The translations under genes and the position numbers were made by a program. The notes under the pieces are model-generated. The model made no database searches. It had not been told where the DNA came from and saw only the letters and a list, made by a program, of their open reading frames with translations. Below are positions 1 to 6,090 of a stretch of 6,626 bases of DNA, in pieces. The first letter of the stretch is position 1; every line of letters starts with the position of its first letter. This stretch comes from Gemmatimonadales bacterium (GTDB lineage: Bacteria; Gemmatimonadota; Gemmatimonadetes; Gemmatimonadales; GWC2-71-9), in the NCBI GenBank assembly GCA_030601605.1, contig JAUVTI010000110.1, positions 1 through 6,626 of the forward strand, written 5' to 3'.

Positions 1-158
1 TGCCTGGTGGGCTCGACGGCGTCGGGGGGGGCCCCGATGGCGAGGAGTGGAACGGGTTCGGTCAGGGGAACAAAGCGACTTCCGCTGTGCGGGGAGTGCA
101 GCGGGGGCGGAGCATGCTTGTCCGGGCTCGATGGCCATCCAAGGGGCGCTGCCGTTTC
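1..158. other. Downstream flank of the operon, no supported gene
   Basis: No convincing gene is seen after the B2 stop. The stretch includes a run of eight G (24-31) followed by CCCC, forming a short TCGGGG/CCCCGA palindrome (22-37). It also holds a GC-rich stem CCGCTG/CAGCGG (82-87 with 99-104), followed on the minus strand by a short T-rich patch (69-74). That could be a weak terminator, but the T tract is poor and displaced. A minus-strand frame from an ATG at 136-138 stays open to the left edge (46 codons). It is rich in Pro, Arg and Ser with no recognisable motif, which is what non-coding GC-rich DNA would give. Confidence 0.5.
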
Positions 159-200
159 CTACTCGTACCTCAGCGCCTCCACCGGATCCAGCCGCGCCGC
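159..200 (-). repeat. 3' end of B2, direct repeat copy 1
   Basis: These 42 nt, covering the last 13 codons and TAG stop of B2, match the end of B1 (2911-2952) at 40 of 42 positions. Both differences are synonymous (CCG/CCA and CTG/CTC). Confidence 0.85.
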
Positions 201-1403
201 CCGGTTGGCCGGGATCATTCCGAATATCAATCCGATCGAGACGGACACGGCCGTCGCCAGCACGGCGCTCCACACCGGCACGCCGGAGCTGAGTCCCATG
301 AGTCCCTTCAGCAACTCGCCGGACACCAGGCCGACGGCGATCCCCGCCGCGCCGCCTATACCCGTTAGCGTGGCCGCCTCGATCAGGAACTGCCACAGGA
401 TCTCCTTGCGGGTGGCGCCGAGCGCCTTGCGCACCCCGATCTCCCGCGTGCGGCTGGTGACCGACACCATCATGATTGCCATCACGCCGATTCCGCCCAC
501 CATCAGTGCGACGCTCGACAGCACGATCATCACGAGGAAGAATACGCCGGTCAGCTGATTGAAGATCTCCAGCACCTCATCCGAGGTGAGCATGTCGAAC
601 GAGTTGGGCTCACCCGGCCTGATACCCCGCATTCGCCTCAACTGTCTCGTAGCGGCGTCCATCGCCTCGTCCACGGTCACGCCGTCGCGCGGCTTGACCA
701 GGACGACGAGTGACTGCGTCTCGTCGTAGCGGAACGACTGCAATGCAGAAGCATACGGTACGATGGCCGCGATCTCCTGGCCGGGCGCCTGGAAGATGTT
801 CTCCGGTAATCGGTACAGGCCGATGACGCGGAACGGGGTGCCCCCGATGCGCATCGTGCGGCCGATCGGGTTCACGACTCCGAAGACGCGCTCTGCGGCC
901 TCCTCTTCGAGGATGACGACGGATGCCGCGCCGCGGACCTCGGTTGGCACGAACGTGCGGCCGGATGTGATCGCGCCGCCCAGGATCTCCATGAAGCGGT
1001 CGTCGGCGCCGTAGATCACTGTGAGCTGCGTGTGGACGCCTTCGAACTCGAGGCTCTCGAACACACCCATCCAGATGGCCGAGTAGTGGATCTCGGGCAT
1101 GCGCTCGATGGCGTCCGCCTCCTTTTCCGTGAGAACCGGCCTGATCCTCACCTCGCGGGGCAGGGCGTCCGGGTTGAGCGGTGTGGATGAGAGGAAGCGC
1201 AGGATCCTGAAGGTGGTGGGACCCACCACCTCCAGCGTGTTGAAGATCTGGTCGCGGATCCCCTGCACGATGGAGGCCATCGACATCACGGTGGCGACCC
1301 CGATGACGATGCCCAGGATCGTGAGCGCCGAGCGCAGCTTCTGCGACCGGATGGCGCTCACGGCGATCGCAGCGCCCTCGGCGAAGCTGGAGAGCCTCAG
1401 CAC
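159..1403 (-). CDS. MacB/FtsX-type ABC permease, subtype B, second copy (B2)
   Basis: This 414-aa permease starts with GTG, 3 nt after the A2 stop; the next in-frame methionine (residue 40) lies within the first membrane helix and would truncate it. The N-terminus before the first helix is about 3 residues longer than in B1. Expected helices are at about 25-47, 285-314, 341-365 and 377-397, with the periplasmic MacB core between the first two. It shares the B mark MAIMM in the second helix, and about 49 of 62 residues match B1 across the second helix and coupling region. It departs from the other three copies at several conserved points. The coupling segment begins SRTREIG instead of ERT-EIG, the periplasmic LRP---NNF motif is IRPGEPNSF, and the C-terminus has GMIPANRAARLDP in place of G-YPA-RAARLDP. 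These are substitutions in an intact frame, so it is not obviously broken. It is the last supported gene of the operon. Confidence 0.93.
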   Translation of the reverse strand: MLRLSSFAEGAAIAVSAIRSQKLRSALTILGIVIGVATVMSMASIVQGIRDQIFNTLEVVGPTTFRILRFLSSTPLNPDALPREVRIRPVLTEKEADAIERMPEIHYSAIWMGVFESLEFEGVHTQLTVIYGADDRFMEILGGAITSGRTFVPTEVRGAASVVILEEEAAERVFGVVNPIGRTMRIGGTPFRVIGLYRLPENIFQAPGQEIAAIVPYASALQSFRYDETQSLVVLVKPRDGVTVDEAMDAATRQLRRMRGIRPGEPNSFDMLTSDEVLEIFNQLTGVFFLVMIVLSSVALMVGGIGVMAIMMVSVTSRTREIGVRKALGATRKEILWQFLIEAATLTGIGGAAGIAVGLVSGELLKGLMGLSSGVPVWSAVLATAVSVSIGLIFGMIPANRAARLDPVEALRYE

Positions 1404-1406
1404 GGG

Positions 1407-2651
1407 CTACTCATGTCGCATGGCCGTGATTGGGTCGAGCCGCGCCGCCCTGGCCGCCGGGTACACACCGAAGATGAGACCCACCCCGACTCCCAGCACG
1501 AGCGCCAGTGAGACGGACCACAGCGTCACCCTGGCCGGGAGCGGCGAGACGATGCCCACGAGCTGAGCGAGCCCCCATCCCGCCAGCACCCCCATGAGAC
1601 CGCCGCAGGTCGCCAGAGTCACGGCCTCGGCCATGAACTGGCGCCGCACGTCGCGCCGCCTGGCCCCCACCGACTTGCGGATCCCGATCTCGTACGTCCG
1701 CTCCGACACGCTCATCAGCATGATGTTCATGATGACGATGCCGCCCACGATGATGCCGATGGCCACGACGGCGGGTACGACGGTGAAGATGATGCGGGTG
1801 AGGTTGCGCCAGAACGTGATCAGGCCCTCGGCCGTGTCCACGGTGAAGTTGTTGTCCTGACCGGGCCTCAGCCGCCTCGCGACGCGCATCGCCCCTTCGG
1901 CTCTGAGCATCGCGCCGGCCACGTCTCTCGCCTCGTGCATCTTGACGGAGATCACGGTGGTCTGGCGCCGGCCGTATATGGCCTCGAACACGGTCAGCGG
2001 CAGCATCACGAACCCGTCCCACGACTGGCCCAGTACGCTCCCCTTCTTCTTCACGATCCCCTTGACCGTGAACTGGGTGCCGTGAACGCGGATCTTCTGG
2101 CCGATCGCGGCGTCCATGATGTCGAACATCCTGTCGCCCACGTCGTAACCCAGAATGGCTACCCGTCGGCGCTCATGCACGTCGAGGTCGGTCAGGGCCT
2201 CGCCGGCCTCCATCTCGTAGTCCTGCACGACCTGGAACGGCGCGGTCACGCCGAAGACCAGCACGTCGCCCACCGTGCGGTTGCGCCACGTGACGTCGGC
2301 CATTGGGGTCGGCCACCCCGACTGGAGTGAGATGGCCTGCGCCTCGGGCACTGCGCGCCTCACATACTCGGCTTCCTCCGGGTGGATTACAGGCCGGCGC
2401 TGGAGTTCGCGCCACTCCTCGTCGTCGAACAGCCCAATGGATATGGGGATGCGCCTGATCTGGAATGCGTTCCGCCCCACGATCGCGCCGGCCAGGTTCT
2501 CGCTCACGTAGGCGTTCATTCCCTGGATGATGGCCACGACCGCCACCAGGAAACCCACCGATACGATGATGCCGAGCAGCGTGAAGAACGAGCGCAGCTT
2601 GTGCGCTCCGATCTCGCGCATGGCGAGGCGGAAGCCCTCCAGGATCGGCAT
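1407..2651 (-). CDS. MacB/FtsX-type ABC permease, subtype A, second copy (A2)
   Basis: This 414-aa permease is a paralogue of A1. It has a membrane helix at about residues 22-44, a periplasmic MacB core domain (about 45-285), and three C-terminal helices (about 287-313, 342-366 and 376-398). Shared A-subtype marks are NAFQIRR after the first helix (NTFQLRR in A1), WRELQRRPVI, and the second-helix sequence GGIVIMNIMLM. The coupling segment is ERTYEIGIRKSVGARRRD (317-334). By eye about 36 of 46 residues match A1 around the second helix and coupling segment, while the periplasmic domains are much less alike, so substrate contacts may differ. The start is set by an in-frame TAG 12 nt upstream. 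There is no recognisable Shine-Dalgarno sequence; a TATTTA (2662-2667) lies 10 nt before the ATG, but no -35 box fits. The gene ends 3 nt before B2. Expression may depend on read-through from B1 or on a weak local promoter. Confidence 0.94.
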   Translation of the reverse strand: MPILEGFRLAMREIGAHKLRSFFTLLGIIVSVGFLVAVVAIIQGMNAYVSENLAGAIVGRNAFQIRRIPISIGLFDDEEWRELQRRPVIHPEEAEYVRRAVPEAQAISLQSGWPTPMADVTWRNRTVGDVLVFGVTAPFQVVQDYEMEAGEALTDLDVHERRRVAILGYDVGDRMFDIMDAAIGQKIRVHGTQFTVKGIVKKKGSVLGQSWDGFVMLPLTVFEAIYGRRQTTVISVKMHEARDVAGAMLRAEGAMRVARRLRPGQDNNFTVDTAEGLITFWRNLTRIIFTVVPAVVAIGIIVGGIVIMNIMLMSVSERTYEIGIRKSVGARRRDVRRQFMAEAVTLATCGGLMGVLAGWGLAQLVGIVSPLPARVTLWSVSLALVLGVGVGLIFGVYPAARAARLDPITAMRHE

Positions 2652-2728
2652 GGTCGAAAGCTAAATAGCGGGCAAAGCGCCGCCCAGCCGCTTGTGTTAC
2701 AGATCAATTCGATAGGGAGTTCCGCGGA

Positions 2729-2916
2729 GAGCAGGGTCAGGTGCGTCGCTCGCGCTGGAGTCGCACCTCCGCGAACTGCAGAAGCTCAAGAGTCCTTTGG
2801 TTTAGTCTCCTCCGAGCCTCTTTCAGAGATCTCCACGTCCCCCCAAGCACCACCTACTGCTTCTGACGTTCGCTCCGGCGGGCTCCAGCTGCTCGCTCTT
2901 GCACCTGACCCTACTC
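2729..2916. repeat. Long imperfect inverted repeat between the two permease pairs
   Basis: The 259-nt gap between B1 and A2 is dominated by a nested palindrome. The outer arms GAGCAGGGTCAGGTGC (2729-2744) and GCACCTGACCCTACTC (2901-2916) match at 15 of 16 positions. The single mismatch would be a U-G pair in minus-strand RNA. A middle stem pairs CTGGAG (2755-2760) with CTCCAG (2883-2888). An inner stem pairs 2771-2785 with 2859-2873 at 13 of 15 positions. The apical part (2786-2858) has only weak pairing. The right outer arm takes in the B1 stop codon and the Glu codon before it. No oligo-T tract follows, so it is not a standard intrinsic terminator. It could be a MITE-like insertion or remnant, a structured RNA that adjusts expression of the second pair, or the scar of the duplication. 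No target-site duplication was seen. The rest of the gap (2652-2728) has no clear promoter. Confidence 0.7.
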
Positions 2917-2952
2917 GTACCTGAGCGCCTCCACTGGATCCAGCCGCGCCGC
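2911..2952 (-). repeat. 3' end of B1, direct repeat copy 2
   Basis: This is the second copy of the 42-nt repeat, 2752 bp from the first and in the same orientation. Similarity stops abruptly after the stop codon on one side and falls off within the coding region on the other. Confidence 0.85.
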
Positions 2953-4146
2953 GCGCGCCGCGGGATAGAGCCCGAACAGGATGCCGGTCAGGATCGACAT
3001 CGCGATCGCCGCCACGATGGAGAACATCGGGATCTCGGCCGGCAGCGGAGTCGCGAACTTGACGATCTGCGTGATCAGACCTCCCAGCAGCATCCCCACG
3101 AGCCCGCCGACCAGGGTGAGCGTGGCCGCCTCCACCAGGAACTGCCACAGGATCTCGCGGCGCTTGGCGCCCATCGCCTTGCGGATGCCGATCTCACGTG
3201 TCCGCTCGGTGACCGAGATCATCATGATCGCGACGACGCCCACGCCGCCCACCAGGAGTCCCACGCTGGACAGCGCGATCATGACGAGGAAGAACATGCC
3301 CGTCACCTGGTTCCAGCTGTCCAGCAGCCGGTCCTGGGTAACCAGGAAGAAGTTGTTGTCTTCGCCGGGCCTGAGACCCCGCATCGACCGCAGCGCCCCG
3401 GTCACGTCGTCGATGGCCTGCTGAACCGTGACCTCTTCCGAGGGCGATACGAGGAAGTTCATCCAGCCGCGCCAGTAGTCCACGTACTTCGTGAAGGTCC
3501 GGTGCGGGATCACCACTTCCGGCCGGTTCCCCTCGCCGAAGATATCTGGTGGCGGGACGTGGACGCCGATCACCTCGTACGGGGTGCCTGCAATCTTGAT
3601 CCGCTTGCCGATGGGATCGAGCAGCCCGAACAATTCCGCGGCGAGCTTCTCGTTCACCACGACCACGCGCGCGCTAGCCGCGGCCTCCAGGTTGGTGAAC
3701 GAGCGCCCTGGCGCGATGTCGCCGCCCGAGATCAGCGTCCACTGGGTGCCGCGGCCGCGAATCGCGACCTCGGGCAGCTCCTTGTTGCCCGCCTCGACGT
3801 TGCCGCGCGAGTCCTCATCCACGACCACGTACGACACGGACTCGAGTTGCCGTATCCGCTCCGCCTCGCCTAGCGTGAGCGGCGGCATACGGCGCCAGGG
3901 GCTCATCTCGTCGGAGCCGTCGGACACGTTGATGCCGGGATTGAAGTAGCGGAACACGAAGAAGGTCCGGGGGCCCAGCTGGTTGAAGATGTCTTCCACG
4001 CCCCGATTGATGCCCGAGACCATCGAGCCGATGACCACCACGACCATCACGCCGATGGCGACGCCGAGTATCGTGAGAGCCGCCCTGACCTTGCTGGCCC
4101 GGAGCGACTGGAGCGCGATGCCGACTCCCTCAAACAGCTGGGTCAT
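2911..4146 (-). CDS. MacB/FtsX-type ABC permease, subtype B, first copy (B1)
   Basis: This 411-aa permease has one N-terminal membrane helix (about 22-44), a periplasmic MacB core domain (about 45-280) and three C-terminal helices (about 283-312, 338-362 and 372-395). The periplasmic domain contains MPPLTLGEAERIRQLESV and LRPGEDNNFFLVT. The coupling segment reads ERTREIGIRKAMGAKRRE (314-331), and the protein ends GLYPAARAARLDPVEALRYE. In the second helix the canonical MacB pattern MNIM is replaced by VAIMM (GGVGVVAIMMISV). B2 shares this change, which separates the B subtype from A1 and A2. The gene starts 3 nt after the A1 stop behind a good ribosome-binding site, so A1 and B1 are very likely co-translated and may form a heterodimer, as LolC and LolE do. 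Its TAG stop lies inside the outer arm of the inverted repeat that follows. The transported substrate is unknown. Confidence 0.94.
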   Translation of the reverse strand: MTQLFEGVGIALQSLRASKVRAALTILGVAIGVMVVVVIGSMVSGINRGVEDIFNQLGPRTFFVFRYFNPGINVSDGSDEMSPWRRMPPLTLGEAERIRQLESVSYVVVDEDSRGNVEAGNKELPEVAIRGRGTQWTLISGGDIAPGRSFTNLEAAASARVVVVNEKLAAELFGLLDPIGKRIKIAGTPYEVIGVHVPPPDIFGEGNRPEVVIPHRTFTKYVDYWRGWMNFLVSPSEEVTVQQAIDDVTGALRSMRGLRPGEDNNFFLVTQDRLLDSWNQVTGMFFLVMIALSSVGLLVGGVGVVAIMMISVTERTREIGIRKAMGAKRREILWQFLVEAATLTLVGGLVGMLLGGLITQIVKFATPLPAEIPMFSIVAAIAMSILTGILFGLYPAARAARLDPVEALRYE

Positions 4147-4149
4147 GGC

Positions 4150-5391
4150 TCACTCCTGCCGGATGGCGTCTACGGGATCCAGCCGCGCGGCGCGGCTCGC
4201 CGGGTAGAGACCGGCGGTGATTCCCACGCCCGCTCCCATTAGCACGCCGACCACCACCGACCACGGTGCGACGCGTGCGGGAAGGAACGTGGTGGCCTGC
4301 ACCACGCCGGCCAGCAGGATCCCGGTGGCGACGCCGATCCCGGCGCCCACGACAGCCAGCGTAGCCGACTCCACGAGGAACTGCCGCAGGATGTCGCGCC
4401 GCCGGGCGCCGAGTGACTTGCGGATTCCGATCTCCCGCGTGCGCTCGGCAACGGCCATCAGCATGATGTTCATGATCACGATCCCGCCCACCACCAGCGA
4501 TATGCTGACGAGGCCGGGGAGCGCCACCATGAGCACCCGGTTGATGCTACCCCAGAAGTCGAGCAGCGCCTCGGAGGTCTCGACGGAGAAGTTGTTCTCC
4601 TGCGCCGGCCGCAGCCCCCGCCGGCTGCGCATGACGGCCTCGGCTTCGGCCATCGCCGTCTGGAGGTCCTCCACGGTGTTCATCTTCACCAGGAGCGCGT
4701 CCACCACGCGTGGCGGATTCACGTAGCGCTTTATTGGTGAGAGGGCCGGAGCCACCACGAACTTGTCGAGCGAGATCGTGAAGAGTTTTCCCTGGGGCTC
4801 CACGACGCCGACCACGCGGTACGGTATGCGGCGAATCCTGATCTCCCGCCCAATGGGATCCAGATCCTCGAAGAGCCGCTCGGCGAGCTCGTGCCCGATT
4901 ACGACGACCGGCTGCCCCGTGCGGGCCTCCTGCGCGCTGAAGGGCCGTCCCTGCTCGATGGTCCAGTTCTTGATGTCGAAGTAGCCCTCGGTGATACCGA
5001 TGAGGTTGATGTCGCGGGCCACCTTGCCGCCGTACTCGATGAGGCCCCGGTTCCAGGACTCCCACCCCGATGTGTGCGGCACCGTGATGGCCGCGGCCAC
5101 CGCCCGGGCGTCGTCGTAGGTGATGCGCGGGCGGCGGCGCCACTCGCGCCAGGTCTCGCGCGAGATGTTACCGACTTGAAAGTCCGGGTACCGCCTGAGC
5201 TGGAAGGTGTTCACTCCCAGCAGCGTATTGGCGAAGCGGTCGGTCATGTAGCTGTTCATGCCCTCGACGATGGACACGACCGCAATCAGGAAGGTCACGC
5301 CTATGAACACGCCTACCACCGAGAAGGCGCTCTTCATCTTCTGAGTCCAGATGACGCGCAGCGCCATGCGGATCGCCTCGCCAAACGGCAT
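4150..5391 (-). CDS. MacB/FtsX-type ABC permease, subtype A, first copy (A1)
   Basis: This 413-aa inner-membrane permease has the MacB architecture without the fused ATPase. A first membrane helix lies at about residues 22-43, followed by a large periplasmic MacB core domain (about 44-284). Three C-terminal helices lie at about 286-312, 341-365 and 375-396. The cytoplasmic coupling segment after the second helix reads ERTREIGIRKSLGARRRD (316-333). The protein ends GLYPASRAARLDPVDAIRQE, the usual MacB/LolC-type C-terminus. The periplasmic domain carries WREWRRRPRIT and RPAQENNFSVET, motifs shared in variant form with the other three permeases. The second helix contains GGIVIMNIMLM, close to canonical MacB, and this marks the A subtype shared with A2. 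The start lies 3 nt after the ATPase stop with only a weak GGAAG upstream, so translation is probably coupled. The N-terminus aligns in length with A2, which supports this ATG. It probably pairs with B1. Confidence 0.94.
   Translation of the reverse strand: MPFGEAIRMALRVIWTQKMKSAFSVVGVFIGVTFLIAVVSIVEGMNSYMTDRFANTLLGVNTFQLRRYPDFQVGNISRETWREWRRRPRITYDDARAVAAAITVPHTSGWESWNRGLIEYGGKVARDINLIGITEGYFDIKNWTIEQGRPFSAQEARTGQPVVVIGHELAERLFEDLDPIGREIRIRRIPYRVVGVVEPQGKLFTISLDKFVVAPALSPIKRYVNPPRVVDALLVKMNTVEDLQTAMAEAEAVMRSRRGLRPAQENNFSVETSEALLDFWGSINRVLMVALPGLVSISLVVGGIVIMNIMLMAVAERTREIGIRKSLGARRRDILRQFLVESATLAVVGAGIGVATGILLAGVVQATTFLPARVAPWSVVVGVLMGAGVGITAGLYPASRAARLDPVDAIRQE
4153..4157 (-). promoter_or_regulatory. 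Shine-Dalgarno site for permease B1
   Basis: The minus strand reads AGGAG at the end of the A1 gene, 6 nt before the B1 ATG at 4144-4146. It fixes the B1 start, and it is the clearest ribosome-binding site of the four permease genes. Confidence 0.65.
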
Positions 5392-5394
5392 TGG

Positions 5395-6090
5395 CTAGGC
5401 GGCTTCCGCCCGCGTGGTGTCGCTGTGAACCAGGCCGTCGAGCAGCGTCACCTTGCGGCCGGCTCGTGCGGAGATGTCCGCCTCGTGGGTCACCATCACG
5501 ATGGTCTGCCCCAGGGCCTGCAGCTCGTCGAACACGTTCATGATCTCGGCGCTGGTCGACGAGTCGAGGTTCCCGGTGGGCTCGTCGGCCAGCAGGATGC
5601 TGGGATCGTTGACCAGCGCCCGGGCTATCGCGACTCGCTGGCGTTGCCCGCCGGACAGCTCATTGGGCTTGTGCTTCATGCGGTCGCCCAGCCCAACTCG
5701 CTGCAGGGCCTCGGCGGCTCGCACCCGCCGCTCCTTGGCGGGCACACCGGCGTAGATCAGCGGGAGCTCCACGTTGTGCAGCGACGATGCGCGCGGTAGC
5801 AGGTTGAAGGTCTGGAACACGAAACCGATCTCGCGGTTGCGCACCCGGGCGAGCTCGTCATCGGACATGTCCGAGACCTCAACGCCGTTGAGCCAGTACT
5901 CTCCCGCGGTCGGGGAGTCCAGGCACCCGATCAGGTTCATGAGCGTGGACTTGCCGGAGCCAGACGGGCCCATGACCGCCAGGTACTCGTTGCGACGGAT
6001 CGTGAGGTCGACTCCGCGCAGCGCGTACACCGTCTCCGCGCCCATCTCGTACTCTCGGGTGAGCCCCGAGACTCTGATCAGATCGCTCAT
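5395..6090 (-). CDS. ABC transporter ATP-binding protein, MacB/LolD type
   Basis: This 231-aa stand-alone nucleotide-binding domain is complete and of normal length for the LolD/FtsE/MacB-NBD family. Visible motifs are Walker A GPSGSGKST (41-49), Q-loop Gln93 in FVFQTFNLLPR, signature LSGGQRQR (145-152), Walker B ILLADEP (165-171), D-loop NLD (174-176) and H-loop His202 in VMVTHEAD. All catalytic positions are intact, so it should hydrolyse ATP on the cytoplasmic face and drive the neighbouring permeases. The sequence before the signature (PLIYAGVPAKERRVRAAEAL) is typical of ATPases that work with MacB-type permeases. The ATG overlaps the adaptor stop and has a good ribosome-binding site. The TAG stop is followed after 3 nt by permease A1. 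It is the only ATPase in the window and none of the four permeases carries a fused one, so it probably serves all of them; a second ATPase elsewhere cannot be excluded. Confidence 0.97.
   Translation of the reverse strand: MSDLIRVSGLTREYEMGAETVYALRGVDLTIRRNEYLAVMGPSGSGKSTLMNLIGCLDSPTAGEYWLNGVEVSDMSDDELARVRNREIGFVFQTFNLLPRASSLHNVELPLIYAGVPAKERRVRAAEALQRVGLGDRMKHKPNELSGGQRQRVAIARALVNDPSILLADEPTGNLDSSTSAEIMNVFDELQALGQTIVMVTHEADISARAGRKVTLLDGLVHSDTTRAEAA

Noticed and set aside
22..37. G8 run with CCCC as a terminator or phase-variable tract
   Set aside because: No T tract follows, and the run lies in no supported gene, so neither reading has support.
1..138. Minus-strand frame opening at an ATG (136-138) and running off the left edge
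   Set aside because: Only 46 codons, no ribosome-binding site, no motif, and a Pro/Arg/Ser-rich composition typical of non-coding GC-rich DNA.
2703..2728. Promoter-like TATCGA or TTGATC sequences upstream of A2
   Set aside because: No pair of -35 and -10 hexamers with acceptable spacing could be placed.
2729..2916. Rho-independent terminator after B1
   Set aside because: The stem is long and interrupted and no T-rich tract follows on the minus strand, so the standard terminator form is not met.
2899..3873. Long plus-strand open frame of 324 codons opposite B1
   Set aside because: It is antisense to a clear permease gene. Its His/Arg/Asp-rich translation with no hydrophobic or domain pattern is the usual shadow of a GC-rich gene.
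4891..5799. Plus-strand open frame of 302 codons crossing A1 and the ATPase gene
   Set aside because: It spans two well-supported genes on the opposite strand, has low-complexity composition and shows no recognisable domain.
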